Of a stretch of DNA of 64,000 nt, positions 32,923 through 43,600 are shown one piece after another. Source of the stretch: Imbricaverruca yamaguchii (Eukaryota > Arthropoda > Thecostraca > Neoverrucidae); the NCBI GenBank assembly GCA_034440575.1, contig JAOTOL010001659.1, positions 2,733,501-2,797,500 of the forward strand. Direction: 5' to 3'. Each line of letters starts with the position of its first letter. The stretch's first letter is position 1. The notes beneath the pieces were generated by a model. That model did not search any database. It was not told the origin of the DNA and saw only the letters and a program-made list of their open reading frames with translations. A program made the position numbers and the translations under genes.

Positions 32923-33910
32923 CTACACCGGAGGGCGACACATCCTCCACAAATGCCCACCTTGTGGAAGGGGTTTGGAGGGCAGGGCTGGCTCCATCGC
33001 TATCGCGAGGGTGACCCAGGCGGACGCTGCGGCGTACGGTAGGGGGGGGGGGATGAGGGAGCCAGTCTCGGATACCGGATCCTGCCCCTCCCTTTCATGA
33101 AGTCCATCGAACACAGTTGATGTTAGGGAGTCGTCGGAGTCAGACATATATGTGCGGAGGGTGAGGCCAAGTGCATCCTGCTCCTGGTTTGCACGGATTG
33201 GCGTATGTTTCTCATCTCGACGGGTGGCCTTGCTGGTGTCGCGACGGCCATACCCGGCTTTCGGCGCAGCCATCCGGGATAATCCAGGGATGGCTGGTAC
33301 CGCCTCGTCAGTGGGAAGTGTGGCAGGATCGTCAGCAGATAGCGGGGCTGCAGGCCGTTGGCTGGGATACATCAGTGGCCGCCGGAGTCGTCTCGTTGGG
33401 CGAAGTGGCAATTTCATCCGACGGGACAGAGGGACGTTAGGCAAATGGACTTCCAATGTGTCCGCGGTGCCGGGGACGAAGGAAAGATGTGGCGCGCGGT
33501 CGGACTGGCCAACGAGGTCCCGCACCTTGGCTGGACTCAGCGGGAGTGGGCCAGTGTTTGAGCGAGGGGGGGGCACTCCCGAAGCGCTGTTGCAGGACCT
33601 CGCTTTCAAAGTGCCAGCGTTCAGTCCCGCCACCAAACCAGGTGGGGTCCCCACACCCAGCACAATCGCATTCTGAGTTGGGACAGTGCCCTGTACAAGC
33701 CCCACAAAGTGCCAGCGTTCAGTCCCGCCACCAAACCAGGTGGGGTCCCCACACCCAGCACAATCGCATTCTGAGTTGGGACAGTGCCCTGTACAAGCCC
33801 CACGCACCGGTGTCCGAGGGCGGCACGACTTGGCCCCATGACCATATCTCCGACAATGGGTACAACGCATCGGGTTAGGAATGTTAGACCTCACTTCATA
33901 TCGCATGCAC
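32923..33910 (-). pseudogene. LINE ORF1 C-terminal part with CCHC zinc knuckle
   Basis: Reads RSNIPNPMRCTHCRRYGHG and AKSCR, a CX2CX4HX4C knuckle (CTHCRRYGHGAKSC), then a second Cys cluster (CTGHCPNSECDCAGC). Nucleic-acid-binding ORF1/gag-like protein of a LINE. A 98-bp tandem duplication (33611-33806) shifts the frame. About 220 residues remain open afterwards, ending close to ORF2. Confidence 0.75.
33611..33806. repeat. 98-bp tandem duplication inside LINE ORF1
   Basis: gtgccagcgttcagtcccgc begins at 33611 and again at 33709. The two copies look identical, so the event is young. 98 is not a multiple of three. Confidence 0.93.
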
Positions 33911-33916
33911 CTGGCA

Positions 33917-34050
33917 CACAAGTTATATATTTGTTTGTTTGTTTATTTATTGGGGCTTAGGGGCGCATCGACTGCAGTGGTCATGCAGCGCCCAGCACAA
34001 GTATGGGGGGGAGTGGTTGATATGACAGGCTATCAGGTAGCAGAGGCCCC
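33917..34050 (-). mobile_element. SINE (family C) inside LINE ORF1
   Basis: Minus strand: gctgggcgctgcatgaccac, tgcagtcgatgcgcccctaa, gccccaataaataaac, then a (CAAA)n tail. Best copy of this family in the window. Interrupts ORF1. Confidence 0.65.
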
Positions 34051-34051
34051 A

Positions 34052-34149
34052 CCGTATAAGCAACGTTGGGGCGACTAGCTGTATGTATAAAGTGTGTCGT
34101 GAACCACCATAAACAACATCGGGTGCGCACCGTATACGCAACGTTGGGG
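34052..34149 (+). mobile_element. Short SINE (family A) fragment with 20-bp target-site duplication
   Basis: 34072-34129 contains gtataaagtgtgtcgtgaac and caccataaacaac, the 3' end of family A. It is flanked by ccgtataagcaacgttgggg (34052-34071) and ccgtatacgcaacgttgggg (34130-34149), one mismatch in 20. Confidence 0.8.
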
Positions 34150-34385
34150 AACTTTCCTTTGGATCTGCGTCGCTTTACTTCGGTAACCTCATACTCTCTC
34201 AGCCCAGTCAGGATGTCCTCAGCGGGACGGATACCGATACGAGCCTCCCAAACATGTTCCAAGTCGAGAACAAGGTGTCGGTCTTCTTCTCGGTGTTGAT
34301 TTTCACCAGCAGCGCCCCCGATCAAGCAATCCTCGCCACTTTCAGAGGGCCCACCAGCCTATCGAGCTCCCTTTTCAGCTTGAAA
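34130..34385 (-). pseudogene. LINE ORF1 N-terminal fragment
   Basis: Reads GALLVKINTEKKTDTLF in one frame and ILTGLREYEVTEVKRRRS in another. These match the 'G-x-L-L-V-E' and 'I-L-x-G-L-x-x-x-x-V-T-E-V-K-R' blocks of gag-like ORF1 proteins in I/Jockey elements. A frameshift lies between them. Confidence 0.65.
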
Positions 34386-34389
34386 TTAT

Positions 34390-37300
34390 TTTTCTTTCAG
34401 GGATGATGAATCCAGTGACTGGACTATCAGGAAACAGTGCCCAGAGGTACCCCAGTCCATGGTGCAACCCATATTGCAGATAAGTCCAGTATTTTTATCA
34501 AGTTAACCCAGCACCGATACTGCAACTGCCAAGCCAGAGGTATCGCTAAATCCAAGTGGTTTCTATGGCAACCGCTGACGCTTGCGAAACTGGGTCGCGT
34601 GGAAAGCCCATGTGTGGGGTGCTCGATGAGTGATTCAATTTAAGGAGGAATGCCTAAGGAAACGACAATGAATTAAAATGATGCAATGAGAAGTAGAATA
34701 TACACTTTGTAGCCCAGTCTCTGGTTCCTCGGGGGCTGGGCGGCACCTCGTCTGGAACGTCAAACGCGAGCGACAATCGAGTTCTGAGTGTGACATAGCA
34801 AGTTGGCAATCTAATTAATGCCAATTGGGTTTGAAGACGACAGGGGAAACGCAAACAGGCTAAACGAAGCGGATCAAATATCTATCCTAGATATGACTTC
34901 ACAGGGTTCTGATAGTAATTACCGCTAGAATATCGGGGGCTACGAACCACACCCACCTCGGAGCGACAACCCTCAGAGAGGAGGCGAGTCTTCAGAACCG
35001 TACCCAGTGTTTACAGGTACAAAGGTTTACAGGAACAGATCGTGATGAGGGTATCCCTGACGTCATCACGGCTTCGGAAGAGGTGCAAATCTGCGCAAAG
35101 AATGCATGTTCGTGCATATCAATATCATATATTTCTGATCTGAACGAGGACGGATGAATGGGGACACTGGTGGCATTTGCTCCATGGAAGATGGCGCCCC
35201 TCCGGCCGGGAAAAGGCGCCTCTCGGGGAAGACTTGAGTGCACCCAACCCTCAATGGAATTTTCGTCCAGAGACGCCGCTCGGAGACGAATAGGCACCCC
35301 GCTCTGGAGATGAAAAGGCGCCCTTCAGTGTACTGGAATGTACCCCCACCACGTCCATCCTTTCCAACGGAACAGGATGGATGCCCCGTGATAATTTCCG
35401 GATCCGCTAGACCTGAATTTATATATTAATTGAAATGCTGAGCAGCCCACGTGCATCGGAAACGCTCTGAAAGAAGGGTACGAACATGCTAATGGATACA
35501 AGTACTAGACTAAAATATGCAGCATGGGAAAGTTATCGGCACTGGTGGGAACGGAGGTCGATAATGGAGGGCACTGATGGGAAAAAAGGCACGAGTCCCA
35601 TGAGTCCGAGTACAACTTAATTATTCTGAGCATGAGAAAGTATTGGTACATTCGTGACGTGACAATTCTTCAACAGAAGACATTCGTATGAAAGCAGTGA
35701 TGCTGGTTATTTAATCAGCCCAGTAACATATGTAGGCGCCGAGCAACTGTTAGCGTTATGGCCAATCACTAGAGTCCTGTGCATTTTAACGACGTTATTC
35801 ACGCTCGAAAATTGAGAAATTGGAATAAAACAGCCGAGTTTGCTCCAGTTATACAAGTCACACATATTTTCGTGAGTTTCAGTGGACTAGACTTACTGTC
35901 AACAGTCGACTTGACAAAAAAAAAAAATTCATTGTACACCGCAGGGCATTTTGTTTTTTTGATCATTCCATGCCAATTCAACCAGTGAACATACAATTTA
36001 TACACGATCACCTAAAATTTGTATGAAAATTGGCACATGGGGCCTTGTGTAGTTCTAAGCACGATTCTGAGTGTATTAAGCGAACGCGAACTATGTTTTT
36101 TTTTAAGTTAGACACTTCCTTATTTTCCCTCATTTCAAAAACAAGTAATGTTCAAACAGCCATATATCGCAAGCTTATTCTAGTATGGGGACCATCTCAA
36201 CATCGGGAGATAAAACTTGAGCTAGAATATAAGTTAGAAGGATAAGTCATTATAAATCCTGAAATGTGATACCTTGCTGACCATGTCCAATTTTCACGTT
36301 TAATTCATTAAAATCATGACATCCGATGTTTCAAAGTAAATAATATTTTTGGATTCTCCATACATTTTAGTGCCAAAATCCGTTCTCGAAGTGGTGGGCA
36401 TCTCCACGTCGTTTCAAATAACGTGTTCCAAAGCGTTTCTCCCGTGTTCCGAGCGCTGTCACCGCTACAGCGACGTGCCACCCCGTCCAGGTCAGCTGAC
36501 GCGGCGCGTGCCCGGGACTGTGCACAGCGAGGGGCTGGGCGCCGGCTGTCACTGGCGCAGTGATAGCGCAGGTGACTGCGTATGCATGTCTGATCTCAAC
36601 TCGTATATGAAAGCTGGTATGAGACATGCCTTGGGTGTGGCAGTCACATACTCATGAAAGGGATTACCAGTCGACTTCATGCCGAATTATAGCATGGTAG
36701 CGACACTTGGCTGGCCACTGCTTGGTGAATGGCAACTCGAGTCAGTATCGACGTCACAACGTGGCAATTTGAGCCCCAGTCAGTATCGACGTTAGGTCGA
36801 AACCCTCGGTAGCATGAAGTGCTCATTCAGTGCCTGTCACCAGGGGCGGATCCAGGAATGTTCATGGGACACATTTCTTGGAATTGTCATGCGAGTCGTT
36901 TTCTATGATAATTTCAGTTGTTTTCGCTTCAGCGGGTGAGGAGAGGGTGCACTCTAACCTTACTGAAGTGGCTCCTTTTACGACCAGCACACCACCTTGT
37001 TCATGTGTTCACAGCGGCAACTTGCTCCTCCTTCCCCCTCCCCTTTCTCTCACTCTCTCTCTCCATCCCTATCTCCCTCTCTCTGTGTCTCCCTCTATCT
37101 TTCTCCAAGGGACATGTGCCTCACATACCAAGATGGCTGGCGTCCCTCCGGGGAGTATCGAGTGCATCCTTTTGGAACTGTTAAACCAAAGGCGCCCCTT
37201 TGAGACGAAAATGCGTCCTTCCTGGACTGCACCGCTTCATTTTTGCGGCCGAAGGCGACACTCCAAGACCTTCGAGCGCACCCCCTCGAAATTATCAGAT

Positions 37301-37870
37301 ACATACCCTGAGGCATGGCTAGAGATCTCTTACGAAGTCAGGGGGCCCAAGTCTTCATTCTCAAGATATATTTCCAGATTTAATATGGGAAATGACAAAC
37401 TGGCATCAGCACGGAGTGAAACTGGAGGGGAGGGGGGGGGCTCCGGAACCTGGTGAGGGCCTAAGTAGTGGTGCCCCTCCAGACATGTACCCTTAACTTG
37501 TCGCAAGAAAAGTCTGTAATCCGCCTCTGTCCCCCTCGACTTCACCATCACTTCGCCAACATTCATCAGGTTTTTGGACCTCAGTGCCTTGACGTATGCA
37601 TGCCGAATACCGTACGAAGTTGGCAAAACGAAGACGCAAGTAAGGCATAAAACAATATCGTAATATTTCACAAGGTGTTTCACCTTTTGCATCTGCTCGT
37701 TATGAACCTACTAGCATCATTTGGATAATATGATGTCAAAATCTACCCACTTGTTATTTTATAACATTTTATTATTTCGCTAAAATGCATAGGAGCGGGC
37801 GGAAGGCGGAATGTTTTGCCCATATGCCGCCAGTTGGCCGCCGCTAGCTGGGAACGGCCTGGACAGGGGG
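34390..37870. other. No gene seen
   Basis: No supported exon. Two blocks, 35150-35345 and 37135-37310, are degenerate repeats of about 30 bp alternating ggcgcccctcc-like and gagacgaaaa-like parts and resemble each other. 36420-36580 is locally CpG-rich without a recognisable protein. Confidence 0.45.
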
Positions 37871-37875
37871 GGGGG

Positions 37876-38620
37876 GCATGATTTTTTCACAATACGCGGA
37901 AGCTACGGGGCGCATTTTATTGGTTGATAGGCCTGAGGCGTGACGTCATTATCTCTGGTACCCAGAGTGCAGCATCTGTTAGCTCCATTCGTCGGGTCGG
38001 CGGAAATTTGAATGGTTTTGAAGTGGCATGGTTAGGTTTGGTTTGGTTATGATACACAAGTGAAATATTCTGTAGAGATTAGTGTTTTTTTGAAAGGATA
38101 AGATACCCGAGGCTTGCAAACCGACGGCTTACAATGCTGGTGAAGTAGATATGAACAAAAATGTTCACCTTTATGACATAAAATGGAACATTTCAATCCA
38201 GGATTGCAGCGAAGTTTGATTTTAGCACCACGGATTTTTTATCCTTTGGAAAAAAAAACATTATCGTTACTTACATCATCTGTGTCTACCTCACGCGGTG
38301 TACCCACGTGCAAAAGTAAAAGGTTGCCGGTTCAGGTTAGGGTTGCTTGAACAATTACACTGGCTTCTTCGAAGTCTCTTTCTCTCACAATTCAGTCTCT
38401 TACAGCTTCAGGGTAAATGCGAGTCTCTTACAGCTTCAGGGACCATACGCATCCGTTGCTAAACGAGACATTCAAATTTCCGCCGACGCGACGAATGGAG
38501 CTAACAGATGCTGCACTCTGGTTACTAGATATAATGACGTCACGCCGCAGGCCCATCAACCAATCAAATACCCCTTGTAGATTCCGCGTATTGTGAAAAA
38601 ATACCATGCGGGCGGGGGGG
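37876..38620. mobile_element. 0.75-kb foldback element with ~140-bp inverted arms
   Basis: Left arm 37876-38012 (ttttttcacaatacgcggaa ... gtcggcggaaatttgaat) and right arm 38471-38620 (attcaaatttccgccgac ... ccgcgtattgtgaaaaaa) are inverted copies, both bordered by G runs. The 450-bp core has no recognisable gene. Likely a MITE or foldback DNA element. Confidence 0.85.
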
Positions 38621-38809
38621 GACGTGGAGCGTGCGTCGTGGGCCGAATCAACCATGTAATTAATAGTAGGGGTCAATAGGTCAATGTGATGTCCTGATAT
38701 TTCCACGTTTCAATATTATGACTTCGTCTGCGCTGCTGAGAAAAATAAAATGTTTTTTTTTGTCTTCAATATGTCCTGAGGATTATGTCCTGGAGTCCAA
38801 GTTGCCGCC

Positions 38810-38885
38810 CTGGTAGCTCAGTTGGTTAGATCACCGGCACCGCACTCGTCTCTCCAGGTTCACGCAACAAGCTCTGCTTAGCATA
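38810..38885 (+). mobile_element. tRNA-like SINE head (family D)
   Basis: ctggtagctcagttggttag is a good box A and ccaggttcacgcaac an approximate box B. A continuing non-tRNA sequence and lack of a clean acceptor stem argue for a SINE head rather than a functional tRNA gene. Confidence 0.5.
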
Positions 38886-39399
38886 GGACTCTGGCTCATA
38901 AAGCCACCCCAGCACGAAATCGGATTACATGTTTTAGAAAAACAATTACATATCGCTGCTAATTTACAACGATCATCGTGCCCGGGCTGCTACTATTTTG
39001 CTTCTGGATTTCCAAATCCAGCGGAAACCAGGCTATTGCACCCAGTACGCATGCGCGCGCCCATCCGGCCAGCTGTCTCGAGCTCGGCACGCGTCCGGCG
39101 CCAGACGGCACTATATCCGTTCATTGATCAAGGTCGAGCGGAAACGCGGCTTGTGGCCGCCACTAGTGGGCGGAAAAATGGAGTATTTTGAGATTTGGCG
39201 GCAATAGTGATATCGTGGATGTGGCCTTGTTTTACTTACTAACAATTCCACTATAATTCTGTATCTGGGCGCACGTGCGGCCGATTCATCCAAAATTCGA
39301 ACCTGGAGCTGAAGAATGTCTCCAGATATAAAATATCTGAAGAATTGTGTAAAAAATCTGTAATTCTGTAGTGCAGGAGGGGAAACGGCGCATTGCCAC

Positions 39400-39720
39400 A
39401 AGTCCTACCTTGACCGGGTCGGCGGTACGTCAGTCGTGATGGCGGCGGCGGGAGCGAGAGGCGGACGCCGGCGGCCGCACTGCGCCTCGGACCCGGCGAC
39501 CCCGTACTCGGCGACCCCGTACCCAACGGCCACAGTCGGAGGGTTCACCTGGCGAGCACCACACGTCACTGGGACACAGCCCTAGCTCGCAGCGCCGCCC
39601 GCCGCCACCGAGGCCAGGACACAGACCGCGTCACGATCACCCGGCAGCCACGTGAACACCCGGCCGGCGTACACTGGCTGACAGCGCTACGTCGATCGAT
39701 GTCGCCGGGCGGCAGCTGAG
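39400..39720. promoter_or_regulatory. CpG-rich island, no gene assigned
   Basis: About 300 bp of CpG-rich sequence in an AT-rich setting (ggcggcggcgggagcgagag and following). Could be a promoter or a GC-rich exon; no recognisable protein in any frame. Confidence 0.3.
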
Positions 39721-39924
39721 CCGGCCTTGGAAAACATGTCAGAGGCTGGACCAGCCCAAGGGGCTCGTTTCACGACAAAAGAAAACGCGTTCCTGTTGTC
39801 AGCTGTGCCGGTGCGCCTACGTCGGTCTCATGCGTGTCGTGTACCAGCAGCGGCTCCGGGGTGAGGAGGTGGGGTGGGGGTACGAGTCACAGTCCCCCTT
39901 TATGCCACGAAGGGACACAAGCAT

Positions 39925-40095
39925 TTGTTGGCTCTTTTACGGCGCATTCAACCGCTAGGTCATATAGCGTTGCCGACCTCTCACGCCGATTGGTCGCGAG
40001 TGGACTCGGTAACTGCCGTCGGTTGTGAGATTCGAACCCCAACAATCTTGCGATCAAGAGTCAGACGCTGTACTGGCTGAGCTGCCGCGGCCCCC
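39925..40095 (-). mobile_element. tRNA-derived SINE (family B), minus copy
   Basis: Minus strand: ggcagctcagccagtacagc (box A), ttggggttcgaatctcac (box B), then ctcgcgaccaatcggcgtg and gcggttgaatgcgccgtaaa, shared with 22945-23105. Confidence 0.75.
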
Positions 40096-40224
40096 GAAGG
40101 GACCCAAGCGAGCTGTTGTGCTTCGACATAGGCCGTGAAGAATCGCACAAGAAATTGGGCGTTCAGGAGGCTCCTGGCTACCGGTGAAGGGCCTGGGAAG
40201 ATGTGGAAGATATATCAGCAAACG

Positions 40225-40560
40225 AAATGAGCCCCGGACTGATGGAGGGGCCCGGGCCGATGAAGAGGACCCACGAGACAAGGGGTGAATAGCCACGGGC
40301 AGACGTTAATGGTGCCGGGTTGGGTCGACGTGCAGGGCCCAATGCCGACGGAGGCAGCCCCTGATCGTCGGAAGGTCCCCGGACGGACGAAGAGGGTCAT
40401 GGCCAGCAAAGGGACCCATGAGCCAACAGAGAGGGCCCCTGGGCCGACGAAGAGGATCCATATCCGCCGGAGACGATCCCGGGCTGTAGTAGGGCCCGAG
40501 CCGGTATGAAGGGTCCCGGAGCCGACTGCAGATGGGCCCAAGCTGTGGAGGGTGACCGGG
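40225..40560. repeat. Degenerate ~26-30-bp GC-rich tandem repeat
   Basis: Units like gggcccctgggccgacgaag recur with strong drift. No coding signal. Confidence 0.65.
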
Positions 40561-40599
40561 ATCGGGCGGGTAACCTGCAGGCGAAATTGCAGACGTCTT

Positions 40600-41715
40600 T
40601 CCACGGAAATGTCATGGAAAGAAGTCGGGCGGGTGCAGTGAATTGGCGTTTGTTCATGCGATGAGGGAGTGAAAATGGCTGGGATGAAGCAAGGACATCG
40701 ACAGTTTTGCGTCGTATCAACGTGCGAGAACATCACAAACACTGCACAAAAATGAAACCTAACATGCTGAAGCACTTCAAAATACGTCATTACCTTATCT
40801 TGCGTCTAAACCAAACTGCAATAATACCGATTGTCCAGAATGAGATAGATTGCCTGATTCTGAGGTGCTGCTTGCATAATACCAGTTAGGTTATGGTAAG
40901 GTATGACCATGCTATACATTCTCCTTCATTTTTGTTCAATTCTATATTTGATTTCACTGGGCAAAAATATCGGATAGACAGTTCAACATTATTGCAACGG
41001 GGTTATGCATTTTCACTTTGCATGTATATCTTACCATTTCAACTTCTGGCCTCCCTGGCAGTTTTTTTTGCAACCATGGCCTTGTTGAGTGTTAACTAAC
41101 ATCGAGTTAACTAACATCGAGTTTGACTAACATGGTTTGCAGAAAGAAACCATCAGTCACGGATGGTGTGATGCTATCACAGGATCATCAATACCTGCTG
41201 AATAAAAAAGCAACATAGTTTCACGGCCAGTTCCATGATGGGTGTGGTGCAGACAGCCCACACATGACGAAAAGGCATGGCAGCACATATAGCTTCGCCC
41301 CCGGCCCGCACTGACAAGAACCTGCAAGCAAACCCCGGACATCCATGCCATCGCTGTGAAAATACCTACCACCACACCTCACCTTTGAAGACGTTCCTTC
41401 TGGTGTTCTGCTCCCCCAGAAAGTTGCCTAGCACTAGAATTTCCGCACTAAGACGTCTTCCAGGATGCCTGAAACCTTAACGACAAACCGCTCCACCAAC
41501 GCTAAATGCATACCGTCAGTGCGACTACGGCGTACGACCTATTTTTGAGTTCCAACGTGACGTCGCAGTCAAGGATGATATGAAAATGTTACCAATATGC
41601 CATAAAGGAAAGCCAAATATCTTGCTAAATAGAATTAATGTTAGTTGCAAAGTTGTGACATTTGGATGCTCGACGACAAGGATATGTTAATTTATATTTA
41701 AATTAATAACTTTTC
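40600..41715. other. No gene seen
   Basis: Anonymous AT-rich sequence with a small atcgagttaactaac duplication near 41100. Confidence 0.5.
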
Positions 41716-41899
41716 AGTATATTTCCTACATTTCGGCTATTGCCTTCATAAGGATACAAGGTTTTTCAATCAACATTGGCCTACTAAAATCATTAATCAT
41801 AATACGTGACAAATTCGAGTTGTACCTCCGATGTAACAGTTCAAGACAAGAAGACTGCAACAAGAAGTCCACTCTTAAATCATAACAAGGCAAGTTTAC

Positions 41900-42108
41900 G
41901 AACGTGCGTATATGTGTGTTTGTATGTCCGTGTGTGTTTCTGTGTCTGCGTGTCTGTGCGTCTGCGTGTCTGTGCGTCTGCGTGTCTGTGCGTATGCGTG
42001 TCTGTGCGTCTGCGTGTCTGTGCGTCTGCGTGTCTGTGTGTCTGTGTCTGCGTCTTTGTGTCTGTGTCGGTGTATATGCGTCTTTGTGTCTGTGTCGGTG
42101 TATCGGTA

Positions 42109-42147
<39 letters not shown>

Positions 42148-42407
42148 ATGTAGGTGTCTGCATCTGTATCCTTGCCTGTGTCTGTGGTGTCGGTGTGTCT
42201 GTGTGTCTGTGTCGGTGTGTCTGTATCGGTGTGTCTGTGTCGGTGTGTCTGTGTCGGTGTGTCTGTGTCGGTGTGTCTGTGTCGGTATGTCTGTGTCGGT
42301 GGGTCTGTGTCGGTGTGTTTGTGTCTGTGTGTCTGTGTCGGTGAGTCGGTGTCTGTGTGTCGGTGTCCGTGTCAGTGTCGGTGTCCGTGTCGGTGTCAGT
42401 GTCGGGT

Positions 42408-42439
<32 letters not shown>

Positions 42440-42565
42440 CGTGTCGGTGTCAGTGTCGGGTTCGGTGTCGGTGTCGGCGTCGGCGTTGGTATCTGTATCT
42501 GTGTCTGTGTCTGTGTCTGTGTCTGTGTTTGTGTCTTTGTCTTTGTCTTTGTCAGTGTGACAATG
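41900..42565. repeat. GTGTCT/GTGTCG hexanucleotide microsatellite
   Basis: Interspersed gtctgt, gtgtcg and gtcggt units over 660 bp. Val/Cys-rich and Thr/Asp/His-rich open frames on both strands come from the repeat. Confidence 0.95.
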
Positions 42566-42879
42566 TGCATGTCTGTGTCTCTGTGCATTGTACGTCAGTA
42601 CGTTCATACTCCCTAGGTCATGCTCAATCTGGAGTCTGGATCCAGTGGAAAACCTACCTATTGATGTCCATCTTCGGATCGCTTAAATGGTGATGAGCGC
42701 CATTCTGAAAGATCCTGTCGACATATTCGTGGAATATTGAGTGGCGATTTACACTGTCTCGAGCAGTCGACGTTGCTGCTTTGTGAGGCGGCCATGTAGC
42801 GCCGTTGCATCCTCCCATTCGGGCAGATGCCTCTCCTTAACTGCATGTATAACCACAGCGATTTAAGTCCGAAGGTGTC

Positions 42880-42985
42880 TTAAGTCTGCCTTGTGCTCCT
42901 TCAGGCGCACATCTAATCCTCTGTCGGTTTCCCCGATATATGCCTTGCTACAAGTTCCGCACGGTATATTGTAGACTACGCATTC
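42880..42985 (-). pseudogene. GIY-YIG endonuclease domain of a Penelope-like element
   Basis: The minus-strand frame reads [19 protein letters not shown], then [15 protein letters not shown]. This has the paired Cys, the YIG of GIY-YIG, the ETxR block and the RLKEHK helix of Penelope-type endonucleases. Only this core is intact. Confidence 0.8.
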
Positions 42986-43600
42986 TTGAATGACCTCGAG
43001 TGAGCTGCTCAGGACTGAAGCAAGACATAGTTTTTTGGTCTCAGTTGATCAAACTTTGCTAAGACAATTAAACATGGGTAGCTCTCGTTCTGCATCTTCC
43101 CGGGGGCTAGCTTCATCTTCCGAAATGGCGGCGCTGCTTCTGTCCAATCCGTTGGTGCTGCTGTGTGTCTGTCTCCAGTTGCTTCCTGGCTCGATCGACC
43201 GAAGTTAGCTTGGATTTTTCTGCAGGGTAATTGTGCAGTTGGTACACAAGTCATCGCCTTCCTTAACGCATGGGTCATGAACTCTTGCACTAAACGTGCT
43301 ATCTTTTCAACTCTTGCTGGTCAGTCTGTGTGCGTTTCAAGAGGGTCGACACCCTTGCGGAACATGGTTCTTGTGTTTTTTTCTTCGATAGTTTTTATCG
43401 CAAGGCACAACAACACGTACCTGAGTGCATTTTTCCGTCTCAGAACAGCACCAGCGCTGTTGTGACAAATTCCATGGGCTCAGGACATTCGCACGGCGGC
43501 AGCGCTCGCTTTTCATCCTGGGGTAATTCAGCAATCAACAGCGATCTGCTTGCTGTCTTTGCTGTCTTTTATGTGAATGCATCAGTACCTAGTCAATGAT

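Larger units (their letters stand above)
32690..34385 (-). mobile_element. I/Jockey-type LINE remnant with nested SINEs
   Basis: In minus-strand order: ORF1 N-terminal part (34385-34130), two SINE insertions (34129-33917), ORF1 C-terminal part with a zinc knuckle (33910-32923), then the start of ORF2 endonuclease (about 32905-32690). Several frameshifts. Everything after the beginning of the endonuclease is missing, so the element is dead. Confidence 0.85.
41720..43600 (-). mobile_element. Penelope-like element remnant
   Basis: A GIY-YIG nuclease motif at 42880-42985 identifies a Penelope-like retroelement. Sequence upstream (43000-43500, minus strand) has only scattered residues consistent with the polyprotein. 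At 41728-41755 the motif catttcggctattgccttca resembles terminal-repeat sequence often seen in such elements (family recollection). A large GTGTCx microsatellite interrupts the 3' part. Borders approximate. Confidence 0.6.

Noticed and set aside
33152..33878. Plus-strand frames of 89-174 codons
   Set aside because: Antisense shadows of the LINE ORF1.
38810..38885. Possible functional tRNA gene
   Set aside because: Box A is good, but the acceptor stem does not close and the sequence runs on like a SINE.
41726..42693. Val/Cys- and Thr/Asp-rich frames up to 293 codons
   Set aside because: Products of the GTGTCx microsatellite.
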